NCBI RefSeq assembly: GCF_022808695.1
Contig: NZ_JAKZKW010000007.1
Span: 80,849 to 144,848, forward strand
Direction of reading: 5' to 3'
Source of the DNA: Fundidesulfovibrio soli
GTDB lineage: Bacteria; Desulfobacterota; Desulfovibrionia; Desulfovibrionales; Desulfovibrionaceae
Length of the DNA stretch: 64,000 nt
In this document: positions 1 through 7,772 of the stretch, one piece after another
Layout: each line of letters starts with the position of its first letter
Numbering within the stretch: position 1 is the stretch's first letter
Notes under the pieces: generated by a model
Told to the model about the DNA's origin: nothing
Database searches by the model: none
What the model saw: the letters and a program-made list of their open reading frames with translations, nothing else
Position numbers and translations under genes: made by a program

Positions 1-1353
1 CACGCGCTCCATGGTCACGGGCGGCTCATCGGCCAGGGGGAACTCGTCCCCTTCGAGCAGGAAGTGGACCTTCTCGATGGGTCCGGCGCCCGCCAGCAGC
101 ACCGCGCGCTCCATCAGGTTCTGCAGTTCTCGCACGTTGCCGGGCCACTCGTAGGTCAACAGCCAGCTCCTGGCCTCCTGGGAGAAGTCGAGGCGCGTAA
201 GGCCGTAGGCCTTGCAGTTCTTGTCCACGAAGAAGGCCGCCAGGGACAGGATGTCCTCCCCGCGCTCGCGCAGGGGCGGCAGCTTCAGCGGGATGACGTT
301 GAGCCGGTAGTAGAGGTCCTGGCGGAACTTCCCTTCCTCAACGTATTGCTCCAGGCGGCGGTTGGTGGTGGCCAGCACGCGCACGTCCACGCGCACGGTC
401 TCGGTGCCGCCCACGCGGTCGAACTCGCCCTCCTGCAGCACGCGAAGCAGCTTGGCCTGCAAGGCCAGCTCCATCTCGGAAATCTCGTCGAGCAGGATGG
501 TGCCCCCGGCGGCCAGCTCGAACTTGCCCAGCTTCTTGGCGATGGCCCCGGTGAAGGCCCCCTTCTCATGGCCGAAAAGCTCGCTCTCAAGCAGGTGCTC
601 GGGCAGGGCCGCGCAGTTGAGCGCAACGAAGGGCTTGCCCGCCCGGTCGGAGTGGGCGTGCAGGAAGCGGGCGAACATCTCCTTGCCGGTGCCGGACTCG
701 CCGGAGATGAGCACCGTGGCCTTGGAGCGCGCCACCTGCCTGGCCAGGGCCAGCACGCGCAGCACCGCCGGGTGGCCCCCGATGATGGCGAAGCGCTCCC
801 CCACCACCCCGGGGGATGCGGGCCGCGAGGGCGCGGGCTGTCTCGATTCGGCTGGCTGCGTGCGCTCGGGGCCTGCGGTTTCGGCCTGGGCCATGCTCTG
901 CTGCGTCTGGGACAGGGCCGCGGCGGCTGCCAGGGGCGCAGCCACATGGGCGGACCGGGCCTGCGCCGCCGCGTCGTCGGCATCGTCCACGCAGGCCTCC
1001 ACGCCGGGGAGCACGGCCAGGATCTTCTCCCAGAGCAGCGGCTCCAGCCAGTAGTCGCGCGCGCCCTGCTCCATGAAGGCCTGGGCCTCCTGGGCGGTGC
1101 CCCGGTCAGTGAAGACGATCACGGGGGGGAAGTCGTCCGCGTCGCGTCCTGCGGCAAGAAGCGCCGCTGCGCTGTAGGCCCCGCCGATCTTGGCCTGGCT
1201 GAAAACAATGCAGGGGCGGGACTTTCGGATGAAGGCCAGCGCGCCGGAAAGCGTGTCCGCAATGCCCGCCTCCATTCCGGCATCTTTAAAATGCCCGAAG
1301 AGCGGCGTGATGGTGTGGGCTTGGGCCACAAAGAGTATCGTCTTTCCCGGCAT
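1..1353 (-). CDS. Sigma-54-dependent transcriptional activator with degenerate receiver domain (3' end off window)
   Basis: The gene reads leftward from ATG 1353 and runs off the left edge. An N-terminal receiver-like domain (about residues 1-115) is followed by an Ala/Gln-rich linker and an AAA+ sigma-54 interaction domain. The AAA+ part has Walker A GESGTGKE, the sigma-54 contact loop GAFTGA, Walker B ILLDEI and the arginine region [11 protein letters not shown], then [10 protein letters not shown]-terminal Fis-type HTH would lie outside the window. The receiver part lacks the usual acidic pair (VAQAH where ILIVDD is expected), the acceptor Asp (IVFSQ for LVLLD) and the conserved Lys (WLEPL for LSKPF), so it is probably not phosphorylated. 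Such activators in this group often control flagellar or metabolic sigma-54 operons; the target here is unknown. Confidence 0.9.
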   Translation of the reverse strand, partial: MPGKTILFVAQAHTITPLFGHFKDAGMEAGIADTLSGALAFIRKSRPCIVFSQAKIGGAYSAAALLAAGRDADDFPPVIVFTDRGTAQEAQAFMEQGARDYWLEPLLWEKILAVLPGVEACVDDADDAAAQARSAHVAAPLAAAAALSQTQQSMAQAETAGPERTQPAESRQPAPSRPASPGVVGERFAIIGGHPAVLRVLALARQVARSKATVLISGESGTGKEMFARFLHAHSDRAGKPFVALNCAALPEHLLESELFGHEKGAFTGAIAKKLGKFELAAGGTILLDEISEMELALQAKLLRVLQEGEFDRVGGTETVRVDVRVLATTNRRLEQYVEEGKFRQDLYYRLNVIPLKLPPLRERGEDILSLAAFFVDKNCKAYGLTRLDFSQEARSWLLTYEWPGNVRELQNLMERAVLLAGAGPIEKVHFLLEGDEFPLADEPPVTMERV

Positions 1354-1545
1354 GAAAGCGTCTTATCCGCAAGTCAAACGCATTTCAACGCGTACCGTGT
1401 ACTTTTGGCTTGATTTTTCACTATTTATCACCCCGCCATCCTGTGGCCCCCTTCGCGGGGCGGGCGTCGTCTTGCGCAAGCCCTTATCCGGGCTTATTTT
1501 GACATTTTCCGCAACCTGCACGATCATGCCCGCGAGGTGACACCC

Positions 1546-2481
1546 ATGAAGATCGAGACTCGCTACGGGGTCCTAAACTCCGTGACTCATATCGAAACCG
1601 ATGCGCAGGGGGCTGTGGTCTCCTGCGTGCCAGAAGGCCCCAACACTTTGGAAACCCCCTGGGGCAGGCTCACGCCCCAGCACTCCACTGACGACATGCG
1701 CCGGCCGAAGGTGGAGCCGCTGCTGTTCTATCCCGACGGCACCCTGCGCTCCGTCGCCCTGGAGACCCGCACGCCCGTGGCCACCCCGCTGGGCGAGATC
1801 ATGGCCGAGATGCTCAACTTCTACCCCGACGGCAGCCTCCGCCGCGTGTTCCCGCTCAACGGCAAGCTCTCCGGCTACTGGACCGAGAAGGAGGAGGCCG
1901 CCCTGTGCGAGCCCCTGACCATCGATACCCCTGCGGGCGCGATCACCGCGCGCCTGGTGGGCGTGCAGTTCCACCCCGGCGGGCAGCTACGCAGCGTGAC
2001 GCTCTGGCCCGGCGAGGTTGTGGAGATCGACACGCCGCTGGGCCGCCAGCGCGTCCGGGTGGGCATCGCCTTCCACCCCGGCGGGCAGCTGCGCTCCATC
2101 GAGCCCGAGAAGATGCTCGGCGTGCCCACGCCCATCGGCAGGCTGGAGGCTTTCGACCCGGACGTCCTGGGCATCCACGGGGACTGCAACTCCCTGTGTT
2201 TCGCACCCGATGGATCGGTCGAGGCCGTGGCCACGCCCATGAACACCGTGCAGGTGACGCTGCCCGACGGCTCCACCCGGACCTTCGCGCCGGACCGCAC
2301 CCCCAGCCTCTGCGACGAGCGCGTGCAGGAGACCGTACCCTTGCGGATTTCCTTCCCGCCGGGCAAAGTGGCCTTCGGAACCGACCTCGTGGAGGAGTTC
2401 CCGCTGCAGGGCCACGAGTTCAAGGTGGGCAGGCTGCTCATGGATATCCTCGGCCCCATCAGCTACAACTGCGGCATGTGA
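1546..2481 (+). CDS. Hypothetical protein with repeated FxPDGxLRxV motifs
   Basis: This 311-residue protein has no signal peptide or membrane segment. ATG 1546 is preferred to the in-frame GTG at 1537 because that GTG lies inside the GAGGTG ribosome binding site (1534-1539). Five short repeats of the form F-x-P-D/G-G-x-L-R-S/R-V begin near residues 61, 92, 142, 176 and 219. They alternate with TPxG motifs (TPWGRL, TPLGEI, TPAGAI, TPLGRQ, TPIGRL), which suggests a repetitive beta structure of MORN/YwqK-like type. It lies 33 bp upstream of ppnP on the same strand and may be co-transcribed with it. No enzymatic motif was recognised and the function is unknown. Confidence 0.8.
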   Translation: MKIETRYGVLNSVTHIETDAQGAVVSCVPEGPNTLETPWGRLTPQHSTDDMRRPKVEPLLFYPDGTLRSVALETRTPVATPLGEIMAEMLNFYPDGSLRRVFPLNGKLSGYWTEKEEAALCEPLTIDTPAGAITARLVGVQFHPGGQLRSVTLWPGEVVEIDTPLGRQRVRVGIAFHPGGQLRSIEPEKMLGVPTPIGRLEAFDPDVLGIHGDCNSLCFAPDGSVEAVATPMNTVQVTLPDGSTRTFAPDRTPSLCDERVQETVPLRISFPPGKVAFGTDLVEEFPLQGHEFKVGRLLMDILGPISYNCGM

Positions 2482-2514
2482 CCGTCCGCTCAACCAACAG
2501 GAGGCGCCCCCCCA

Positions 2515-2838
2515 ATGCAGTCCCCCGAGATCTTCAAGAACGTCGACGCCAAGGCCCTGGCCAACGTTTTCTTCCAGGGCAAGGTCGTCAGCCACTCCAT
2601 CACCGACGCGAACGGCGTGCGCCGCTCCCTGGGCGTGTGCCAGTCCGGCAGCTACACGTTCACCACCGGCGACCCCGAGATCATGGAGATCATCGCCGGC
2701 AAAGTCCGCGCCAAGGTGGACGGGGAGGACGAATGGGGCACCTACGGCCCCGGGCAGTCCTTCTCCATCCCGGCCAACACCTCCTTCGAGATGGTGGTGG
2801 AGGAAGGCCTGGCGCAGTACGTCTGCATCTTCGGTTAG
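2515..2838 (+). CDS. ppnP: Pyrimidine/purine nucleoside phosphorylase PpnP (DUF1255)
   Basis: A 107-residue single-cupin protein matching the PpnP/YaiE family in length and pattern. It has FFxGKVVSHSI near the N-terminus, LGVCQSGSYTF in the middle and a cupin core ending in FSIPANTSFEM. Family members split purine and pyrimidine nucleosides with phosphate to give ribose-1-phosphate and base in the cytoplasm. A GGAGG ribosome binding site precedes ATG 2515. It follows the repeat protein by 33 bp. Family assignment is confident; the activity is inferred from characterised homologues. Confidence 0.88.
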   Translation: MQSPEIFKNVDAKALANVFFQGKVVSHSITDANGVRRSLGVCQSGSYTFTTGDPEIMEIIAGKVRAKVDGEDEWGTYGPGQSFSIPANTSFEMVVEEGLAQYVCIFG

Positions 2839-2906
2839 CGCCTGTGCCGCCCGGCGGCCCAAACCACACTCTCCGGGATTCCCCTGGAGACCCGCGGAGG
2901 CGTCCG

Positions 2907-3905
2907 GTGTGTGACTTCATGTTGTCCATCCATGTCCAGGCGGCCTGCCGTCGCCTCCGGGTCTGCGCGCTCCTGCTGACGGCGCTGGCCCTGCTCCAGG
3001 CCCCGGTGCGGGCAGAAGCATGCACGCTGTGGTCCGCCGTGGGCGATGTCTCCGGCGGCGGGTCCCTGCTGGCCAAGAACCGGGATTTCGAGCCCGGCTC
3101 CTGGTCGCGCCTGGTGCTGGTGCGTCCCGACCGGGGCTTGGCCTACGTGGGGCTCTACGCCCTGGTTGACGGCAGGCAGACCCTGGTGGCCGGGGTGAAC
3201 GAGGCGGGACTGGCCATCGTCAGCGCCACGGCCGGGAGCGTGCCCAAAGAGCAGCGCAAGGTCCCCTCCCGGGTGAAAGCCCTGGCGGCCCGTCTGTTGA
3301 GCGGCAGCGGGTCCGTGGGCGAGGCCCTGGCCAACAGGGATTGGTTCGTGGAGCACGCCCCCGTCATATACATGCTGGCGGACTCCACCAAATCAGCCTG
3401 GGTGGAGGTGGCCCCGGAAGGGGCCGTGGCCGTGCGGGAGATCGCCCCCACGGGCCGGGGCGAGTCGATGCGCGGCGGAACGCTCACCCACACCAACCAC
3501 TTCCTGGCCCCGGAACTGGCCTCTGCCAACGTCTCGGTGGGCCGCAGCAGTTCGGCGCGCCTGGAGGGCATCCAGGCCATGCTGGCCCGCTCCAAGGGCC
3601 ACAGCCTGGAGGAGTTCGAGCGCCTGGGCCTGGACACATCCCGCGGCCCTGACGATTCCGTCTTCCGCACCGGCTCCAAGCCCTCCTCCGCCAGGACCCT
3701 GGCCGCCTTCATGACCGAAATCCCCGCCGAGGGCTCCCCTCTGCTGATGGTGCGCAGCTGGGGCGATCCGCAGCGCACCTGGATCATGCGCCTGCCCCTG
3801 AACAGAACCTTCTGGGAGCGCACGCCCCCGGGCACAAGCCAGCTCCTGGCCTCGGATCCGGGCTTCCCGGACATGCCCCTGCCCGGTGCTCCCGGCCGCC
3901 AATAG
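2907..3905 (+). CDS. Secreted Ntn-hydrolase-like protein (C45/choloylglycine-hydrolase type)
   Basis: The translation begins with a hydrophobic signal sequence ending in APVRAEA, immediately followed by Cys-Thr-Leu-Trp. Cys at the mature N-terminus is the expected nucleophile of Ntn hydrolases such as the acyl-CoA:6-aminopenicillanate acyltransferase-like and bile-salt-hydrolase-like families. Further support is LLAKNRDFEPGSW (the family's N-x-D/R-F region), GVNEAGLAI and THTNHFL. GTG 2907 sits 6 nt after GGAGG (2896-2900); ATG 2919 is an alternative start that leaves the signal peptide intact. The protein probably acts in the periplasm on an amide bond. The substrate is unknown. It ends just before a bidirectional terminator. 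Confidence 0.75.
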   Translation: MCDFMLSIHVQAACRRLRVCALLLTALALLQAPVRAEACTLWSAVGDVSGGGSLLAKNRDFEPGSWSRLVLVRPDRGLAYVGLYALVDGRQTLVAGVNEAGLAIVSATAGSVPKEQRKVPSRVKALAARLLSGSGSVGEALANRDWFVEHAPVIYMLADSTKSAWVEVAPEGAVAVREIAPTGRGESMRGGTLTHTNHFLAPELASANVSVGRSSSARLEGIQAMLARSKGHSLEEFERLGLDTSRGPDDSVFRTGSKPSSARTLAAFMTEIPAEGSPLLMVRSWGDPQRTWIMRLPLNRTFWERTPPGTSQLLASDPGFPDMPLPGAPGRQ

Positions 3906-3930
3906 CCCGCACAACGTACACCAAAACGTC

Positions 3931-3965
3931 AAACGCCCCCGGCATGTGGAATGCCGGGGGCGTTT
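3931..3965. terminator. Bidirectional Rho-independent terminator
   Basis: A perfect 15-bp inverted repeat (3931-3945 with 3951-3965) and a 5-nt loop. The arms begin AAACGCCCCC and end GGGGGCGTTT, so each strand gets a short U run. It separates the convergent genes ending at 3905 (+) and 3989 (-). Confidence 0.88.
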
Positions 3966-3988
3966 CGCGTCGTGGTCGATCCTTGGGT

Positions 3989-5026
3989 TCAGCCCGCCTG
4001 TGCCTCGCCCTGGGAATGCCCCCAGGCGCTGAGCAGCCCGAAGCATCCCGTGAGCATCATGTCCCCGCCGGGGGCGGGATGGACGGCCTCCAGCCCGGGG
4101 ATGTCCGCGCGGCGCGGCCCGATGACGTAGGTGGCCCGGAAGGAGGCGGGCAGCTCGCGCACGGCGCTGCCGTGCCCGCCCGAGGAGAACACCTCCTCGT
4201 GGGTCTGCTCGCCCGCGCGGAAGCGCTCCAGATGGCGCACCAGCTCATCCGGCGGGAGCATGCCCGTGTGGTGCTCGAACACGCCGTGGAGGCGGCCGCG
4301 ATGCACCAGCAGCCCCAGGATGTGGCTGTTGCCCATGTTCACGATCAGGGCCCCCTCCTCCTCGGAGCTGCGGCGCACCTCGGGGTCGAAGAGCGCGCCC
4401 AGGGCGGCCGCCGGGCCCGTGTCCATGACGGGGCCGCCGCCGGTGGCGTCGTGGAGCTCGGCCAGGCGGGTGAACTCGGCTGGGGGCACGGCGTAGAGCA
4501 TGTCCTCCAGCCTGCCGGAGGTGCGCTCCAGCGCGCCCTGCCAGAGCCTGAAGCGTCCGATGCGGCTGGATTGCCCGGGGTGGTGCCCGTGGTCCTGCGC
4601 GCAGGCCAGCACCAGGTCAGGCGGCTCCAGCCCGGCCTGGGCCAGCAGGCCCTGCCAGAAGCCGGGATCGTAGTCGGCCTGGTGCACGGCCACGTGCCCG
4701 GCCGGGCAGCGGTCGCTGAGGAAGATTCCGTGGCGCTCCAGGGAGGGCGGATCGTCCGTGAGGGCCAGGGCCGCCCGGGGGTGGGCGCTCACGGCCAGCC
4801 CGGCGGCTAGGTGGGCTTTCACGGCCTTGAAGAAGCCGCCGCCCATGTTGCGCCCGTGCAGGTGCAGAGGGACTCCACGCTTGGTAAGCTCCGCTATGCG
4901 GGCGGCCACCATGCGGGCCGGGGCGGGCAGCACGAACTTGGGGCAGTTCTCCAGGGGGATGCCGGGCCGGTAGAGCAGCGCGTCCTGGGTGCCGCTGCCG
5001 ATATCAAGGCAGAGGATCGAATTCAT
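3989..5026 (-). CDS. DUF1786 family protein (pyruvate formate-lyase-activating-enzyme-related, function unknown)
   Basis: This 345-residue protein starts with MNSILCLDIGSGTQD, an actin/ASKHA-type phosphate-1 motif. Later motifs are GGGPVMDTGPAAALG and LIVNMGNSHILGLL, which fit the ASKHA-like DUF1786 family. Family members are often labelled pyruvate formate-lyase-activating-enzyme-related, but no radical-SAM motif is present, so that label should not be taken as function. ATG 5026 overlaps the stop of the upstream gene as ATGA, showing translational coupling. It is the last gene of a leftward run that starts near 6728. Confidence 0.8.
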   Translation of the reverse strand: MNSILCLDIGSGTQDALLYRPGIPLENCPKFVLPAPARMVAARIAELTKRGVPLHLHGRNMGGGFFKAVKAHLAAGLAVSAHPRAALALTDDPPSLERHGIFLSDRCPAGHVAVHQADYDPGFWQGLLAQAGLEPPDLVLACAQDHGHHPGQSSRIGRFRLWQGALERTSGRLEDMLYAVPPAEFTRLAELHDATGGGPVMDTGPAAALGALFDPEVRRSSEEEGALIVNMGNSHILGLLVHRGRLHGVFEHHTGMLPPDELVRHLERFRAGEQTHEEVFSSGGHGSAVRELPASFRATYVIGPRRADIPGLEAVHPAPGGDMMLTGCFGLLSAWGHSQGEAQAG

Positions 5027-5589
5027 TGCGCCTTCCTGGGCTGGCCGGGCAGGTTCAGGGTGGGTTCCGCTCCGCGCATCACCCTGCGCAACTGGACGAA
5101 ATCCGTGTCCGGCACACGCGCCAGGAGCCTGTTGGTGGCGTCGCGCACCTCCACCGCGGAGAGCACCGGCTTGAAGGACACCCCGTCCGGCGAAACCTCG
5201 AACTCGGCAACGTAGAGCACGGCCGCCGCATTGGAGCCCACGCCCAGCCTGGCTGCCGCGGCAGGGACCTCCAGCACGGCCGTGACGCCCACCAGCCTGC
5301 TCCCTGCGCCGCGCGCCAGCCACTTGGGCTCGCCCGAGAACCAGCGGTAGGCCGCGAAGGCCTGTCCCAGCGTCACTTTGGCGTCCACCGCCGGGAAGGT
5401 GCCGTTGACCACCGCCGCCAGGGCCGGGTCCTGACCGGGCGCGGCCTGGGCCTGCCTGCCCGCCAGCGGGCCGCCGCCCTCGAGGACCGTCGGGGCGGAA
5501 GGCTTGAGCATCGCGGCCCCGGCGACGAGCAACGCGATCAGCGCCCCGGCCGCCCAGAGCACCCTGTCACCCGCGAGCAGCCGGAGCAT
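5023..5589 (-). CDS. Hypothetical membrane-anchored protein
   Basis: A 188-residue protein with one N-terminal membrane segment (about residues 8-27, rich in Ala/Leu/Val). A Pro/Ala linker follows, then a domain of about 130 residues containing FPAVDAKVTLGQAF and YVAEFEVSPDGVSF. The likely topology is an inner-membrane anchor with a periplasmic domain. It overlaps the DUF1786 gene by 4 bp and lies 6 bp after the next upstream gene, so it belongs to the same operon. No family was recognised. Confidence 0.75.
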   Translation of the reverse strand: MLRLLAGDRVLWAAGALIALLVAGAAMLKPSAPTVLEGGGPLAGRQAQAAPGQDPALAAVVNGTFPAVDAKVTLGQAFAAYRWFSGEPKWLARGAGSRLVGVTAVLEVPAAAARLGVGSNAAAVLYVAEFEVSPDGVSFKPVLSAVEVRDATNRLLARVPDTDFVQLRRVMRGAEPTLNLPGQPRKAQ

Positions 5590-5595
5590 GGCCGG

Positions 5596-6060
5596 CTACT
5601 CCACCGGACAAGGAAGGTTCTTGAACACGTAGCCGACCTCACCGGTGTGCCGGGTGGCGTCGTAATAGAGCATGATGTCCACGTTCCTGCCCGTTATCAG
5701 GCTGGTCCCTCCGCTCTGGGGAGTGGGTTTGCCGTGGCGGGCGGTCAACTCCTGCACGATCTTGTCGAAGTTCTCCTGCCCATCCACCTCCATGTCCACA
5801 GTGAAGAGGTAGTGGTACATGAACAGGTAGTTCAGGGACTTGAGCGGCACGCCGCACAGGTGCTTGTCGTCGCTGGCGCGGGTGCAGCGCAAGCCTTCCT
5901 CGGAATCCATCTCGCAAGCGAAGGTGTTGCCGGGGTTGAAACGCTTGCCGAAGGGAATCCCCCGGAAATCCTTGGGTTCGTCGCGCATGGCGGCCTGGGC
6001 GGGCAGGGCCAGGGCGGCCGCCAGAATCAGGGCCAGGACCGATGCGGTGGCTCGTCTCAT
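5596..6060 (-). CDS. Hypothetical exported protein
   Basis: From ATG 6060 this is a 154-residue protein with a typical signal peptide ending ALPAQA, then a secreted domain containing RDEPKDFRGIPFGKRF and four Cys residues that could form disulfides. The start is set by an AGGAGAG ribosome binding site upstream and by the ATGA overlap with the preceding CBS-ACT gene. The pattern 'F.GI.FG..F' resembles small exported proteins common in Desulfovibrionaceae, but no function can be given. Confidence 0.75.
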   Translation of the reverse strand: MRRATASVLALILAAALALPAQAAMRDEPKDFRGIPFGKRFNPGNTFACEMDSEEGLRCTRASDDKHLCGVPLKSLNYLFMYHYLFTVDMEVDGQENFDKIVQELTARHGKPTPQSGGTSLITGRNVDIMLYYDATRHTGEVGYVFKNLPCPVE

Positions 6061-6728
6061 TGGATGCTCTCCTGCGTCCATTCGGATGTGAAGTCCCTGG
6101 CGTTCTCCAGCCTGTAGCCCAGGGACTCGATCTCCCGGCGGACATGCCGGTCGTCGTCTCCGCCGTCAAGGCGCAGCACGACCATGCTGCGCCCCCCGTG
6201 CTGGAAGACGCTGGTGGAAATGATGTTCACGTTGCGCCTGCAGGCCACTCCCGTGACCTCGTGCAGCACGCCGGGCCTGTCCTCGGCCTCGAACACGAGG
6301 CGGCAGCCGCCCCTGGCCCCGCCCATGTCGTCCACGAGCACCTCGAGCATGACCTCGTGGTTGAGGTAGCCCAGCACTTCGCCGTTTCCGTCCACCACCG
6401 CGAGCGCGGCAAGGCTGCTGTCGTGCATGATGCGCGCGGCGGCTTCGATCTCGGTTTCGGGGGGCACGGGCATGATGTTCTTGCGCATGGCCATGGCCAC
6501 GGTGAGCCGATGGGCCTGGAAGCTGTCCTCGACCATGCGGCCCCCGGCTGGCTGGGCCGGGAGCGCGGCGCTCACGTCCTCTCGGCGCAGATACCCCACC
6601 AGGCGGCCTTCGTCGATGGCGAGCACCACCCATATGCGCTCGCGCTCAAGCATCCTGGCTGCCTCGGAGAGGGCGGTTTGTGAACTGATTACTTTGAAAT
6701 CCTTACGCATCTTAAGGCCGGCAAACAT
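6057..6728 (-). CDS. CBS-domain pair with C-terminal ACT domain
   Basis: A 223-residue cytoplasmic protein. Two CBS motifs occupy about residues 1-130 (MRKDFKVISSQTALSEA and MRKNIMPVPPETEIEAA). An ACT-like domain follows at about 145-215 (LVFEAEDRPGVLHEVTGVA, NIISTSVFQHGG). CBS pairs bind adenosyl ligands and ACT domains bind amino acids, so this is a likely ligand-sensing regulator, similar to AcuB-type proteins of Desulfovibrio. ATG 6728 is chosen because GGAGG lies 6 nt upstream. It heads the leftward operon 6728-3989. Confidence 0.85.
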   Translation of the reverse strand: MFAGLKMRKDFKVISSQTALSEAARMLERERIWVVLAIDEGRLVGYLRREDVSAALPAQPAGGRMVEDSFQAHRLTVAMAMRKNIMPVPPETEIEAAARIMHDSSLAALAVVDGNGEVLGYLNHEVMLEVLVDDMGGARGGCRLVFEAEDRPGVLHEVTGVACRRNVNIISTSVFQHGGRSMVVLRLDGGDDDRHVRREIESLGYRLENARDFTSEWTQESIQ

Positions 6729-6871
6729 GAAGATCCTCCGGGATCGCAAAAGGCGCTCGAAAACCGTGAAGCCCCGGGCAGGGGCGTCAGGTGCGGGCGC
6801 ATTCTGGAGGCAATGCGGGGGAAGGTCAAGGGTGCGGGGAGGATGCCCGCGCTCGGACGGAAGAGAAGGGC

Positions 6872-7024
6872 TCAGGCCAGCCAGGTCAGGGAGTAGATGC
6901 GGGCGTAGACCCTGGTCATCCTTCTGGCGTTGCCGCGGCCCAGTCCCAGGTCGCGGAGCCTGCAATAGATGTGTGCGGGGTTGAGGATGTGTTGCAGGTA
7001 ATTGCGCAGCTTCACGGCTTTCAT
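6872..7024 (-). CDS. Small basic protein of 50 residues, function unknown
   Basis: The ORF starts at ATG 7024 with GGAGG 6 nt upstream, an excellent ribosome binding site. The product is 50 residues, basic and free of acidic patches, with an amphipathic look (KLRNYLQHILNPAHIYCRL, then RRMTRVYARIYSLTW). It stands alone between the CBS-ACT gene and the Ala/Lys-rich gene. The strong start signal and sensible composition support a real gene. No family was recognised. Confidence 0.6.
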   Translation of the reverse strand: MKAVKLRNYLQHILNPAHIYCRLRDLGLGRGNARRMTRVYARIYSLTWLA

Positions 7025-7141
7025 AGCTGCCTCCATCGGGAAACCGGGCGTGCGCCCGGTGATGCGTGCGGGATGCCTTCCCGTGCCATGCATTGTTCTT
7101 GCCAGCCTTATCGGAGGCCCAGGCGATTCCCTTTATGCCTT

Positions 7142-7184
7142 CCCGCCGCCGGGCGGGTTCCCAGGGAACCCGGCCCGGCGGGGG
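7142..7184 (-). terminator. Putative terminator of the Ala/Lys-rich gene
   Basis: A strong GC hairpin with core GGGTTCCC-a-GGGAACCC (7155-7171), extended by GC pairs on both sides. It lies 10 bp beyond the stop of the leftward gene at 7194. The U run is poor, so this could be an intrinsic terminator or only a 3'-end stabiliser. Confidence 0.55.
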
Positions 7185-7193
7185 GTACAGGCG

Positions 7194-7772
7194 TTAGTTG
7201 GTCTTGGCGGTCTTGTCGGCGGGAGCGGCGCTCACCGTCTTGGCAACCTTGGCCTCAGGGGCCTTCGCCGGCTCAGCCTTCACGGTCTTGGTCTCCTCGG
7301 CCTTGGCGGCCTTGGGGGTCTCGGCCTTCACCGGCTCGACCTTGGCAGCCTTGGCTTCAGGGGCCTTCGCCGGCTCCGCCTTCACGGCCTTGGTCTCCTC
7401 GGCCTTGGCGGCCTTGGGGGTCTCGGCCTTCACAGGCTCAGCCTTGACGGTCTTGGTCTCCGTAACCTTGGCTGCCGGAACTTCGGACTTGGTCTCGAGG
7501 GCCTTGGGCGCCTCGGTCTTCGCGCTCGCTGCGGGCGCGGCCTTGGCCGGAGCTGTGTCGGGCGTGGCGGCCTTGGTCTCCGCAGGAAGCGCGGTCTTCT
7601 TCTCCGCAGCGGCCGCCGGCTTGACGTCAACGGTCTTCTTGGCCTCCACGGCGGTCTCCTGTTTCACCACTTTGGACGCATCAGCAGGCGCAGCGGCGTC
7701 GTTGGCGGCGAAAACAACAGGGGCGCTCAGCAACATGGCACAGGCAACACTGCAAGCAAGAATGCGTTTCAT
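7194..7772 (-). CDS. Exported Ala/Lys/Pro/Glu-rich repeat protein
   Basis: A 192-residue protein with a clean signal peptide (MKRILACSVACAMLLSAPVV, cleaved after VFA). The mature part is almost wholly Ala, Lys, Glu, Pro, Val and Thr and resembles PAK-rich periplasmic linker or histone-H1-like repeats. Units such as KAEPVKAETPKAAKAEETK recur. The GGAG ribosome binding site is 8 nt from ATG 7772. The mature protein is predicted to be disordered and highly charged. It may be a periplasmic spacer or an envelope-associated protein. No catalytic motif is visible. Confidence 0.75.
   Translation of the reverse strand: MKRILACSVACAMLLSAPVVFAANDAAAPADASKVVKQETAVEAKKTVDVKPAAAAEKKTALPAETKAATPDTAPAKAAPAASAKTEAPKALETKSEVPAAKVTETKTVKAEPVKAETPKAAKAEETKAVKAEPAKAPEAKAAKVEPVKAETPKAAKAEETKTVKAEPAKAPEAKVAKTVSAAPADKTAKTN
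7248..7451 (-). repeat. Two tandem 102-bp repeats inside the Ala/Lys-rich gene
   Basis: Copies 7248-7349 and 7350-7451 are nearly identical and encode 34-residue units (EPVKAETPKAAKAEETK followed by a KAEPAKAPEAK segment). The high identity at DNA level indicates a recent duplication or ongoing repeat homogenisation. Confidence 0.85.

Noticed and set aside
1905-2906. Upstream extension of the Ntn-hydrolase frame
   Set aside because: It overlaps two real genes in another frame; the signal peptide begins at GTG 2907 or ATG 2919.
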